DNA of 32,793 bases, taken from Desulfobacteraceae bacterium. Lineage in GTDB: Bacteria; Desulfobacterota; Desulfobacteria; Desulfobacterales; UBA5616. Shown here piece by piece: positions 5,575 through 13,447 of this stretch. Where the stretch lies: NCBI GenBank assembly GCA_013791935.1, contig VMSV01000111.1, positions 1 to 32,793 of the forward strand, written 5' to 3'. Below the pieces are notes generated by a model. It saw only the letters and a list, made by a program, of their open reading frames with translations, was not told the origin of the DNA and did not search any database. Each line of letters opens with the position of its first letter. Positions within the stretch are counted from its first letter, which is position 1. The translations under genes were made by a program, and so were the position numbers.

Positions 5575-6711
5575 ATGAATAAAATAAAAATCGCCGTGGT
5601 GGGTCTTGGCAATTGCGCCAGTTCTTTGATACAGGGGATCTATTACTACGCGGATAAAAATCCGGAAGAAGTCATCGGCCTCATGCACTGGAAGATCGGC
5701 GATTATGCGCCGGGAGACATTGAGGTTGTGGCGGCTTTTGATATAGACACACGCAAAGTGGGCCTGGACGTGAACCGGGCGGTCTTCGCAGAGCCCAACT
5801 GCACCAAGGTGTTCAACCCGAATCTTCCGGTTTCAGGGGTTAAGGTTCAGATGGGCCGAATTCTGGACGGGGTTTCCGACCATATGGCAGAATATGAACC
5901 AGCCAGGACTTTTGTTCAATCCGACCTGCCCGAGCCGGACCAGGAAAAGGTGGTTGAAATTTTAAAAAGATCCGGGGCCCAGATTCTGCTGAACTATCTG
6001 CCGGTGGGCTCGGAAAAAGCCACCCGGTTTTATGCGGAATGCGCTCTGGAAGCGAACCTGGCTTTTATCAACAATATTCCCGTGTTTATTGCCAGCGACC
6101 CGGAATGGGTAAAAAGGTTTGAAGATAAAGGCCTTCCCATCATCGGGGACGACATCAAATCCCAGATGGGGGCCACCATCGTTCATCGGACCCTAACGGA
6201 TCTTTTCCGAAAAAGGGGGGTTGAGCTCGACCGCACCTACCAGCTTAATACCGGCGGGAATACGGATTTTCTGAATATGCTGAACCAACATCGGCTGGTG
6301 TCCAAAAAAACATCCAAAACAGAAGCAGTTCAGGCCGTGGCCCGGGAAAGGCTGGACAGCGACAACATCCATATTGGACCCAGCGATTATGTTCCCTGGC
6401 AGAAGGATAATAAAATCTGTTTCATCCGCATGGAAGGCCGGATTTTCGGGGATATTCCCATTGACCTGGAATTAAGGCTCTCGGTGCAGGATTCCCCCAA
6501 TTCCGCAGGGGTTGCCATCGACAGCATCCGCTGTGCCAAGCTGGCCTTGGAAGGTGGAGAAGCCGGCGTACTCGTGGCCCCTTCGGCCTACTTCTGCAAA
6601 CATCCGCCTTTTCAGTTCACCGATGATGAGGCCCATCATATGATGGAGCGGTTTATCGCAGAACATCAGAATGCAAACCAGGAAACCGGTGTGCCGGCCT
6701 ATAACGGTTGA
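5575..6711 (+). CDS. ino1: myo-Inositol-1-phosphate synthase
   Basis: The enzyme converts glucose-6-phosphate to 1L-myo-inositol-1-phosphate with bound NAD in the cytoplasm, the committed step to inositol lipids and solutes. The 378 residues start with a Rossmann motif, Val-Val-Gly-Leu-Gly-Asn-Cys-Ala-Ser. They also carry the family's core motifs Asn-Thr-Gly-Gly-Asn-Thr-Asp-Phe-Leu-Asn-Met near residue 225, Lys-Thr-Ser-Lys-Thr-Glu-Ala near 245, His-Ile-Gly-Pro-Ser-Asp-Tyr near 267 and Asp-Ser-Pro-Asn-Ser-Ala-Gly near 312. The length and motifs match the short mycobacterial-type enzyme rather than the longer eukaryotic form. GGAG precedes the ATG by about 9 bases. It is divergent from a CDP-alcohol phosphatidyltransferase, giving a two-step route from glucose-6-phosphate to an inositol phospholipid. 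Confidence 0.93.
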   Translation: MNKIKIAVVGLGNCASSLIQGIYYYADKNPEEVIGLMHWKIGDYAPGDIEVVAAFDIDTRKVGLDVNRAVFAEPNCTKVFNPNLPVSGVKVQMGRILDGVSDHMAEYEPARTFVQSDLPEPDQEKVVEILKRSGAQILLNYLPVGSEKATRFYAECALEANLAFINNIPVFIASDPEWVKRFEDKGLPIIGDDIKSQMGATIVHRTLTDLFRKRGVELDRTYQLNTGGNTDFLNMLNQHRLVSKKTSKTEAVQAVARERLDSDNIHIGPSDYVPWQKDNKICFIRMEGRIFGDIPIDLELRLSVQDSPNSAGVAIDSIRCAKLALEGGEAGVLVAPSAYFCKHPPFQFTDDEAHHMMERFIAEHQNANQETGVPAYNG

Positions 6712-6753
6712 CCCCCCCATTTTCCGGGATTCATGGTTTCGGCACCATGAGGA

Positions 6754-7194
6754 TTGGAAAGAACGGGTATTAAATTGCCTGAGAAAAACATAAGAAAAAC
6801 CAAAGGACAGATTGAATCCGAGATCAGCAAGGCCGTGATCAACTTCGAAAAAGAGTACATGGGCCGAGGGCCTTTGGAAATCAAGGTCTATCTTGTGGAT
6901 GACATGGTTCTGGTGAGATTGAAAAACGTCCTCACCCAGGCGGAGTTGCATCTGGCTCAAACCACCGAAGGAAAGGAGGGACGGGAACTGATCAAGAGGA
7001 TGCGAATTGCCCTGCTGGAACAGGGCCGTCCATTGCTGGTGGCCGCCGTTGAGGGGATTTTAGGAACCAAGGTCCGCAGCCTTCACACGGATATCAGTAC
7101 GGTCACCGGAGAACGGGTGATCCTGTTTTCATTGGAAGCCCGGCCTGCATTCTCCCCGAGTCCATCGGGCAAATCAAATCCTTCCATGGGTTGA
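6754..7194 (+). CDS. DUF2294/MpsC-family protein
   Basis: The family is recognised from the opening Lys-Gly-Gln-Ile-Glu-Ser-Glu-Ile-Ser-Lys-Ala, followed by Phe-Glu-Lys-Glu-Tyr-Met-Gly-Arg-Gly-Pro, and the later Leu-Leu-Glu-Gln-Gly-Arg-Pro segment. This small soluble domain is annotated as MpsC because a member is linked to a staphylococcal membrane-potential-generating system, but no MpsA/B partners are nearby and its role here is unknown. There is no ATG at the front of the domain. TTG 6754 (146 residues) or TTG 6775 are the likely starts; a GAGGA just before 6754 is too close to it but acceptable for a slightly downstream start. A 6-bp hairpin with a TTCGGC loop (6732-6749) lies directly upstream. 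The gene follows ino1 after 42 bp, so co-transcription is likely. Confidence 0.78.
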   Translation: MERTGIKLPEKNIRKTKGQIESEISKAVINFEKEYMGRGPLEIKVYLVDDMVLVRLKNVLTQAELHLAQTTEGKEGRELIKRMRIALLEQGRPLLVAAVEGILGTKVRSLHTDISTVTGERVILFSLEARPAFSPSPSGKSNPSMG

Positions 7195-7208
7195 ACCAAA
7201 AATTCATC

Positions 7209-7236
7209 TTGACATCCCGAATCGATTTGCTACAGT
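7209..7236 (+). promoter_or_regulatory. Candidate promoter of the birA-carboxylase operon
   Basis: A consensus TTGACA (7209-7214) and TACAGT (7231-7236) are separated by 16 bp, just after the stop of the DUF2294 gene. The transcript would begin near 7243 and carry a leader of about 180 nt before the biotin ligase start. Confidence 0.55.
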
Positions 7237-7245
7237 TTAAAATCG

Positions 7246-7291
7246 AAATCCGCCTGAGGATACTCCGTTACGGGATCAACAGGGCGGATTT
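7246..7291 (+). other. Structured leader element (long hairpin) upstream of birA
   Basis: AAATCCGCC (7246-7254) pairs perfectly with GGCGGATTT (7283-7291). The intervening 28 nt can continue the stem through TG/CA, GAT/ATC and CCG/CGG pairs separated by small bulges. A moderately T-rich stretch follows, so it could be a terminator for the ino1-DUF2294 transcript. Since it also sits at the very 5' end of the predicted birA leader, it could instead be part of a regulatory RNA. It does not match any riboswitch class I know. Confidence 0.45.
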
Positions 7292-7361
7292 ATTTGTTAA
7301 GAAAAGCCTGAAAGTCTGACCGGGTCCCCTCCTTGAGACAAAGGACGCGGAATTTTTATGA

Positions 7362-7402
7362 GGCTGTATCTCGTTTCATTGAACGGGATGCAGCCTTTTT
7401 TT
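7362..7402 (+). terminator. Intrinsic terminator (possible attenuator) before birA
   Basis: Bases 7362-7375 pair with 7382-7395 in a 14-bp stem containing two G-U pairs and a 6-nt loop, followed by seven T residues (7396-7402). This is a textbook rho-independent terminator. It lies 21 bases upstream of the preferred birA start and downstream of the promoter at 7209. It therefore either ends upstream transcription or works as an attenuator controlling birA. Confidence 0.85.
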
Positions 7403-7423
7403 ATGAATAAAGGAAAAAGAACC

Positions 7424-8347
7424 ATGGCCGAACGATGGAAAGGAATTGTTTTGTGGGGAACAGGGCTTGAGAATATGGCCCATAAGACCGACCCCCTTCA
7501 GATGAAGAATGCCTCGGAAGGCTGGTTGGCGGACATCCGAGGGTTTGGTCCCTGGCAAACCATGACCATGCTTCCGGAAGGGGCGGAAAGCAGGTGCTGG
7601 CGTTCATCTGGATCCACCGATGGTGTCCCCCTCGTCCTGACCGGACGTTGCAGTTCGGTCATGGATCTCGCATGGCATTTCATTCAACAGGAATGGCTTC
7701 CGGAATGGGGGTCGGTTTTGGCCTTGAGCCAATGGTCCGGGAGAGGGCAACTGGGAAGGGAGTGGATCTCGCCGGGCGGCAATATCTACGGAGCCTTGAG
7801 GATACCCCTGCTTTCTCCGTCCTGGGCCAATTTGATATCCCTGTTAACCGGGCATGCCTTGATTCGAAGTTTCGCCCAAGCCGGCGTTGAAATAAAACTA
7901 AAATGGCCTAATGACCTTGTGCATGAGAATAAAAAGGTGGGAGGGATCCTGATTGAAGAAAAAGGCAATGCCATTATCGCGGGAATCGGGATCAACCTGA
8001 ATTCGGCGCCTCCATCCGGGGCCCTTCGTTCCGATCATGCCATTGCCGCGGCGTCTCTTTCGGAATTCGGATGCAATTTCACCCCTCTTTCCTTGTGGCG
8101 GGAACTGATGAATCACTTTCGGAGCATCTTCGAGAATACGCTCCTGACCTTGACCCCCTCGGCGTTCACCGGAGAGCTTCAGGCCGATCTGGCTTTTCTG
8201 GGGGAGAAGATCCGGGTGGACGAAGGCCATCGTCGTGCCTATGAAGCCACAGTGGCCGGTATTTCGCATAACGGCGGGTTGATCCTGAAAACCGATGAGG
8301 GACTGAAAGCGATACGCTCGGGGAGCATTTGCTATATAAGGGCCTGA
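7424..8347 (+). CDS. birA: Biotin-[acetyl-CoA-carboxylase] ligase (biotin protein ligase)
   Basis: The enzyme activates biotin with ATP and attaches it to the lysine of biotin-carrier domains. Family motifs are Ser-Gly-Arg-Gly-Gln-Leu-Gly-Arg (biotinyl-AMP loop), Lys-Trp-Pro-Asn-Asp-Leu and Lys-Val-Gly-Gly-Ile-Leu-Ile-Glu, followed by a small SH3-like C-terminal domain. About 100 residues precede the catalytic motifs. They do not resemble the winged-helix repressor domain of E. coli BirA and are not recognised. An ATG at 7358 is in frame but lies inside the intrinsic terminator hairpin. ATG 7424 has AAAGGA upstream at good spacing and gives 307 residues. The biotin-dependent carboxylase gene begins 24 bp downstream, so this is probably its dedicated ligase. 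Confidence 0.9.
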   Translation: MAERWKGIVLWGTGLENMAHKTDPLQMKNASEGWLADIRGFGPWQTMTMLPEGAESRCWRSSGSTDGVPLVLTGRCSSVMDLAWHFIQQEWLPEWGSVLALSQWSGRGQLGREWISPGGNIYGALRIPLLSPSWANLISLLTGHALIRSFAQAGVEIKLKWPNDLVHENKKVGGILIEEKGNAIIAGIGINLNSAPPSGALRSDHAIAAASLSEFGCNFTPLSLWRELMNHFRSIFENTLLTLTPSAFTGELQADLAFLGEKIRVDEGHRRAYEATVAGISHNGGLILKTDEGLKAIRSGSICYIRA

Positions 8348-8371
8348 ACCAAAAAAAGAGAGGATACGGAT

Positions 8372-11300
8372 TTGAAACAGATAACCTTTGAACAAGTGGC
8401 CGAAGATTTAAAAGACAAGCGGATTCTGGTGGCCAACCGGGGCATCAGTGCAAGGCGCATCGCTCGCTCCATTCGAGATGTTTTCCAGGCCGTTCCGGTT
8501 ATGACGGTAACGGAAGTGGATAAAACCGCGCCCTTCACCGCCGGGGCACAGGAGTTGCTTCTGCTGGGCGAAAACCCCAGAGCATACCTGAATATTGAGC
8601 TGATCATCGCATTGGCAAAGGCTCGAGGCATAATGGCCATTCATCCGGGTTGGGGGTTTGCTTCCGAGGATGATGCCTTTCCCATGGAATGCAAAAAGGC
8701 CGGGATCATTTTCATAGGCCCTGATACCGAGCCCATGCATCTTTTGGGCAACAAGGTGGCAGTGCGGAATCTTGCCGCCCAATTGAATATCCCCATTGTG
8801 CCCGGCTCGGACGGGGCCGTATCCATAGAAGAAGCAGGAAAGGCGGCGGAGAAGATCGGGTTCCCCATCATGCTGAAAGCCGAGGGCGGGGGCGGAGGCC
8901 GGGGGATTTATGAGATTTACAATGCAGACCAGCTTGAAACAGCATTTGATAAAGCTTCGGCTTTGGCCCATGCCACTTTCGGCAATCCCCGGGTTTATAT
9001 TGAAAAGCTGCTCACCTCTGTCCGACATATTGAAATTCAGGTGGTGGCGGATCGTTACGGCAATGCTTTCGCCTTTGATGAACGGGATTGCACCATCCAG
9101 CGGAACCATCAGAAACTGGTGGAAATCACCCCGTCACCCTGGCCGGGCATGACATCCGAGTTAAGAGCGAAGTTGAAGGAATACGCCCTGAGGTTGATTC
9201 GGGAGGTGGGGTACCATTCCCTGGCCACGGTTGAATTTCTAATTGAGGAAGACGGTACTCCCTACCTCATCGAGGTCAACACCAGGCTCCAGGTGGAGCA
9301 CGGCATCACAGAGTGCCGCTATGGAATCGATCTGGTGGAGGAGCAGATTGCCATCGCTTTCGGGGCGAAGCTGCGATTCAATGAACAAAAAACCCGGCCA
9401 TTGAATCATGCCATGCAGGTTCGAATCAACTGCGAAGATCCCCGGGACAATTTCGCTCCCAATTCAGGGGTCATTCACCGGTATATTTCCCCGGGTGGCC
9501 CGGGCATTCGTCTGGATTCATGTGTTTCCGCCGGTTATGAGTTCCCTCCCCAATATGATTCGGCGGCTTCTCTTCTGGCAGCTTACGGCAGAACCTGGCC
9601 GAAGGTGCTGGGGATCATGGATCGCGCATTGAGGGAATATATTGTTGGAGGGCTCAAAACTACCATTCCTTTTTTGCGGCAGATTATCAACCACCCGCGA
9701 TTCAAGTCCGGGGAATGTGATACGAAGTTTATCTTAAATACTCCCGAATTGAGACAATACAAGGACAATGAGCCGGAAGCCTTGCGCCTGACCCGTCTTG
9801 TGGCGGAAATTTCCGCCAGAGGATATAATCCTTTTGTGGATCTCGGGGAGTATCGCGGTCGGGAAGACAAACGGCTGGGGAAGTTCGAACCGGTATTGCC
9901 TGAGATGAAAAGGCAAGCCCTGGTCAAGGCCTACCCCTACCCTGTAAAAGATCGCAAAGCCCTGCTGGATTTTGTGAGGGACTCGGGGTATGTTCATTTC
10001 ACGGACACCACCACTCGCGATACCACCCAGTCCAACAGCGGAAACCGGTTTCGGCTGGGAGAAGACATGATTGTGGGGCCTTATCTGGATGAATGCGGGT
10101 TTTTTTCCCTTGAAAACGGTGGTGGGGCCCATTTTCATGTGGCCATGATGGCCAATATGACCTATCCGTTTAACGAAGCCCGGTCATGGAATATTTTCGC
10201 ACCCAAAACCGCAAAACAGGTGCTGGTCCGATCCACCAATCTGCTTGGTTACAAACCCCAGCCGAAAAACCTCATGCAGGTCACGGGCGAGATGATCTGC
10301 AGCCTCTACGACATCATCCGTTGCTTCGATTTTTTAAACCACATTGAAAATATGAAACCCCTTGCGGAAGTGGTGATGAACTCGCCGTCCAATGTTTTTG
10401 AACCGGCCATCTCTCTCTCCTGGGCCAGGGGGTTTGAAATTCCCCATTATATAGAAGTTCTGGAAGAAATTGTGACCATGGTTGCCAAGGTGAGCGGAGT
10501 GAGCAACCGGAAGGCGACCGAGCGTTTCATCATCGGGCTCAAGGATATGGCCGGTGTTTGCCCGCCGAGATTCATCGGCAAGCTGGTTGAAGCCATCCGG
10601 AAAAAATATCCCGGGTTGGTGATTCACTACCACAGACACTGTACCGACGGGTTGTTTGTCCCCGCCGTTGGGGCAGCGGCCCTGGCCGGGGCGAATATTG
10701 TGGATACGGCCATCGGAGCTGCGGTTCGATGGTACGGGCAGGGGGAAGTCCTCTCAACCGCCGCCTATCTTGAAGATGAATTGGGTCTTAAAACCAACCT
10801 GAACAAGAACATGATCCGGGATACCGGGTTTGTTCTGAAACAGATCATGCCCTACTACGACCGGTATGTCGCCCCCTATTTTCAGGGTGTGGACTACGAT
10901 GTGATCTCCCATGCCATGCCCGGAGGGGCCACATCATCCTCCCAGGAGGGGGCACTGAAACAGGGCTATATTCACCTGCTTCCCCACATGCTCAGCTTCC
11001 TGGCCGGAACCCGGAAAATCATTCGCTACCACGATGTCACCCCCGGCTCTCAAATCACATGGAACACGGCTTTTCTGGCCGTCACAGCAGCCTTCAACCG
11101 GGGAGGGGAAAAGGAAGTCCAGCGAATTCTGGAGGTTTTGGAAGCCGCGGCAGACACGCCGGAGGATGCATGGAGCGATGCACTCAAAACAGAGCGGCTT
11201 ACCCTCTACAGGGAGAGCAACGATGCTTTTCGTCAATTGCTCCAGGGGAAGTTCGGCCGCCTGCCCCTTGGATTTCCAGCCGACTGGGTTTATGAGAGCG

Positions 11301-12067
11301 CCTTCGGTTCCGAATATAAAAAAATCATCGCAAGCCGTTCCGAAGAATCGCCTCTGAACGATTTGCCACCCCTGGATATTGAGGAGGAAAAGAAGTCTCT
11401 GCTCTCCCATCTGAAACGCCAACCCACGGAAGAGGAGCTAATGATGTACCTGAACCATCCCGGTGATGCCCTGAAAACCATGAGGCAGCGTCAGGAATTC
11501 GGAAATCCCAATCGGCTTCCCCTGGATGTATGGTTTGAAGGGTTGGAAACCGGGAGAAAGCTGGTTTTCAATGACAGTGACGGGAAACCCCATCAGATGA
11601 CCATTTTGGATATCTCCAGGCCGGATGATCAGGGCATGTCCCTTGTTCGTTATGATTTCAACGCAGAATCCATCCTTCACCCGGTTAAAGTGGCCGAAGC
11701 GTTAAAGGGCAAGGCCCATGGCGTGGAAAAGGCCATGGAGGGCAACCCCTACCACGTGGGTGCTCCGAGCAACGGAGATCTGTGGATCGTTTATGTGAAG
11801 CCGGGGGATATTGTCAAGAAAGGCGAATCCCTTTTCAATATCACCATTATGAAACAGGAAAAGGCCGTATCCGCCCCGGTGGAGGGAATGGTGAAAAGGG
11901 TGCTGAAATTCGCGGATTACAAGAAAGATAAAAAAATGGTTCCGGTTCAACTGGGTGAATTGATCATGGAGCTATGCCCGGTTCCTCGGAAATGCCCCAA
12001 CTGCTCGGAACCTGTGGCCGGATCTGGTTATAAATTCTGTCCCGGATGCGGGGGGCAGCTTGCCTGA
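8372..12067 (+). CDS. pyc: Pyruvate carboxylase-like biotin enzyme with C-terminal zinc ribbon
   Basis: The 1231-residue single chain has a biotin carboxylase domain (about 15-470), a carboxyltransferase TIM barrel (about 540-830), a conserved carboxylase segment (to about 1040) and a biotinyl domain (about 1125-1202). Biotin carboxylase motifs are Gly-rich 172-178, Glu-Arg-Asp-Cys near 237 and Arg-Leu-Gln-Val-Glu-His near 305. Lys1161 (Ile-Met-Lys-Gln) is the likely biotinylated residue. Metal-site residues fit Asp550, Lys724, His752 and His754. Several positions differ from classical enzymes: TTTRDTTQS replaces TTFRDAHQS, and MPGGATSS replaces MPGGQYTN, putting Ser at the usual catalytic Thr. 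Cys1208/1211/1223/1226 form a zinc ribbon not expected in the family. The start is TTG 8372 with GAGAGGA seven bases upstream. Oxaloacetate formation for anaplerosis is the best guess; another acyl acceptor is possible. Confidence 0.85.
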   Translation: MKQITFEQVAEDLKDKRILVANRGISARRIARSIRDVFQAVPVMTVTEVDKTAPFTAGAQELLLLGENPRAYLNIELIIALAKARGIMAIHPGWGFASEDDAFPMECKKAGIIFIGPDTEPMHLLGNKVAVRNLAAQLNIPIVPGSDGAVSIEEAGKAAEKIGFPIMLKAEGGGGGRGIYEIYNADQLETAFDKASALAHATFGNPRVYIEKLLTSVRHIEIQVVADRYGNAFAFDERDCTIQRNHQKLVEITPSPWPGMTSELRAKLKEYALRLIREVGYHSLATVEFLIEEDGTPYLIEVNTRLQVEHGITECRYGIDLVEEQIAIAFGAKLRFNEQKTRPLNHAMQVRINCEDPRDNFAPNSGVIHRYISPGGPGIRLDSCVSAGYEFPPQYDSAASLLAAYGRTWPKVLGIMDRALREYIVGGLKTTIPFLRQIINHPRFKSGECDTKFILNTPELRQYKDNEPEALRLTRLVAEISARGYNPFVDLGEYRGREDKRLGKFEPVLPEMKRQALVKAYPYPVKDRKALLDFVRDSGYVHFTDTTTRDTTQSNSGNRFRLGEDMIVGPYLDECGFFSLENGGGAHFHVAMMANMTYPFNEARSWNIFAPKTAKQVLVRSTNLLGYKPQPKNLMQVTGEMICSLYDIIRCFDFLNHIENMKPLAEVVMNSPSNVFEPAISLSWARGFEIPHYIEVLEEIVTMVAKVSGVSNRKATERFIIGLKDMAGVCPPRFIGKLVEAIRKKYPGLVIHYHRHCTDGLFVPAVGAAALAGANIVDTAIGAAVRWYGQGEVLSTAAYLEDELGLKTNLNKNMIRDTGFVLKQIMPYYDRYVAPYFQGVDYDVISHAMPGGATSSSQEGALKQGYIHLLPHMLSFLAGTRKIIRYHDVTPGSQITWNTAFLAVTAAFNRGGEKEVQRILEVLEAAADTPEDAWSDALKTERLTLYRESNDAFRQLLQGKFGRLPLGFPADWVYESAFGSEYKKIIASRSEESPLNDLPPLDIEEEKKSLLSHLKRQPTEEELMMYLNHPGDALKTMRQRQEFGNPNRLPLDVWFEGLETGRKLVFNDSDGKPHQMTILDISRPDDQGMSLVRYDFNAESILHPVKVAEALKGKAHGVEKAMEGNPYHVGAPSNGDLWIVYVKPGDIVKKGESLFNITIMKQEKAVSAPVEGMVKRVLKFADYKKDKKMVPVQLGELIMELCPVPRKCPNCSEPVAGSGYKFCPGCGGQLA

Positions 12068-12110
12068 GGCCATTGGACGAAAATGGGCGGCTGCTCCGTC
12101 CCTATAAATT

Positions 12111-12148
12111 CACCCCCACCCTGACCCTCCCCCATCCATGGGGAGGGG
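12111..12148. repeat. GC-rich intergenic hairpin repeat, copy B
   Basis: CCCTCCCC (12125-12132) and GGGGAGGG (12140-12147) form a perfect 8-bp stem with a 7-nt loop, preceded by ACCCCCACCCTGA. It closely resembles copy A behind intI, with compensatory differences in the stem. It lies between two convergent genes, where a transcription-blocking or REP-like role is plausible. Confidence 0.65.
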
Positions 12149-12197
12149 AAAACGGATGTTGCCTGTTTGTTTGCTGACTTCGTAATGCAGGACCGGC

Positions 12198-12965
12198 CTA
12201 CAATTTGAAGGCCGGTTCTTTGGCCACGGACTTCATCAGGGCCGATGCTTTTTCCATTTGTTCGGAAGAGCCTTCTATTCCCAGCCATACGCAGCCTTCA
12301 GCCCCTCCCACCCCTCCGGCAGCGATGAGTTCCGCTTTTGCGCCGGTGAGCAGGGTTACGGCTTCCAGTTCAGTAATGATCTCGCCGGGCACGGGAAAAA
12401 GCCGGGGACCGATGCCTTCGGGCCGGTTTACTTTTTCCGCGAGTTTATCCAGGTTCCCGGACACTCTCTTTTCAAGTCCCACGGGGAGCATCAACCGGAC
12501 CCTTCGGCCGATCACAGCCTGGATGGCAGCACCGATGGTTCCGGCACTGGGGTGGCCAATGAGAATGGCGGCCCGATTTTCAACCAGGTCCACGGCATTG
12601 GCCCCTTTTAAAATCATGTCTCCCTTTTTCAGGCGGTCCACCACATCAAAAATGGTTTTTCCTTTCTGAAAAACACCATCGGTGATGATCACATCCCCTG
12701 GAAAAGGGGTTGTGTCGGGTGCCTTTGCGGCTTCCGTGGTTTCCGCCTCGGGAGGCAAGGTGATGCCCCGAAAGAACCGGTTTCCGGAAAAATCCCCGGT
12801 CTGGTTCAGGGATTTCAGAATTTCCTCGGCCACCAGGGCGTTGGTGGTGCCGGCCACGATCACCAGGGTGCCGGATTTCAAGACACCCGTTATGTCCGGG
12901 TGGGTTGCAACCGCTTTGGCGATCAGGCGTTTTCCTGCCGCAGGGGTGAGAATGAACGATCTCAT
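12198..12965 (-). CDS. Conserved protein of unknown function
   Basis: This 255-residue protein was not assigned to a named family. It has no signal peptide or clear membrane helix. Glycine-rich loops are prominent: Val-Ala-Gly-Thr-Thr-Asn near 40, [10 protein letters not shown] near 120, [12 protein letters not shown] near 137, and [10 protein letters not shown] near 220. Such conserved-looking loops suggest a nucleotide- or phosphate-binding enzyme, but this is inference. AAAGGAAA lies about 7 bases before the ATG. It is the last gene of a leftward run after the RND efflux genes and the DUF3783 gene, 36 bp behind the latter, so it may share their transcript. Confidence 0.7.
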   Translation of the reverse strand: MRSFILTPAAGKRLIAKAVATHPDITGVLKSGTLVIVAGTTNALVAEEILKSLNQTGDFSGNRFFRGITLPPEAETTEAAKAPDTTPFPGDVIITDGVFQKGKTIFDVVDRLKKGDMILKGANAVDLVENRAAILIGHPSAGTIGAAIQAVIGRRVRLMLPVGLEKRVSGNLDKLAEKVNRPEGIGPRLFPVPGEIITELEAVTLLTGAKAELIAAGGVGGAEGCVWLGIEGSSEQMEKASALMKSVAKEPAFKL

Positions 12966-13001
12966 GGGTGTTTCCTTTCTTTGGAAGTATTTGGTTTGAT
13001 T

Positions 13002-13427
13002 TTATTTTCTTTTTTCCATGGCGGCCCGTTCTTTTCTCAGCTCCGCAATCAGGGCCGACAGAGTCCAGGTTTGGGAAATGGGTGTGAGGGTTGCCCAAAA
13101 AGGCCGGGGCAGTTCAAGGCCGCGGAAGGCCGAAAGGGTTCGGTGAAGTTCGTTTTCTGTGATTCCGGAAAGAATGATGGCGCAATCCAGGCTGGAAGAA
13201 AGGCCCCGGCCCGATTGATCCGGCCTTGACAGCAAGTCCAGGAGGGATGTTTCACCATCGGTGTTTGCGGGGAAAACCAGGGGCAAATCCTTTACCCCGA
13301 TCACCTTGAAAAATCCCGTGATGATTTCCTCTGCCTCGGATTCAAAACCGCAGACCAGGGCGGCTCTGGGGCCAAACAGGATTTTTTCCGATTTCTCCAC
13401 TTTTTCAAATGTTCCGTTCTTCATCAT
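13002..13427 (-). CDS. DUF3783 domain protein
   Basis: The 141-residue protein ends in the DUF3783 pattern. A Leu-Ser-Gly-Ile-Thr-Glu-Asn-Glu-Leu segment near 88 leads into a helix, then Pro-Phe-Trp-Ala-Thr-Leu-Thr-Pro, then Trp-Thr-Leu-Ser-Ala-Leu-Ile-Ala-Glu-Leu and a terminal Ala-Ala-Met-Glu-Lys. The front half (Ala-Ala-Leu-Val-Cys-Gly-Phe near 23) looks like a small alpha/beta domain. No biochemical function is established for the family. Two ATG codons occur in tandem at 13427 and 13424; GGAG upstream suits the second slightly better. It starts 20 bp after the RND pump stop, on the same strand, which suggests co-transcription rather than a transport role. Confidence 0.75.
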   Translation of the reverse strand: MMKNGTFEKVEKSEKILFGPRAALVCGFESEAEEIITGFFKVIGVKDLPLVFPANTDGETSLLDLLSRPDQSGRGLSSSLDCAIILSGITENELHRTLSAFRGLELPRPFWATLTPISQTWTLSALIAELRKERAAMEKRK

Positions 13428-13447
13428 TTTCTCCGAGTCATGTTATT

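Noticed and set aside
7246-7291. A known riboswitch class in the birA leader
   Set aside because: The loops do not match the conserved motifs I can recall for GEMM, fluoride, preQ1, TPP or SAM classes, so it is reported only as an unclassified structure.
7358-7423. Upstream in-frame start for the biotin ligase
   Set aside because: The ATG at 7358 and the following codons lie within a 14-bp-stem intrinsic terminator with a T7 tail; ATG 7424 has a better ribosome-binding site.
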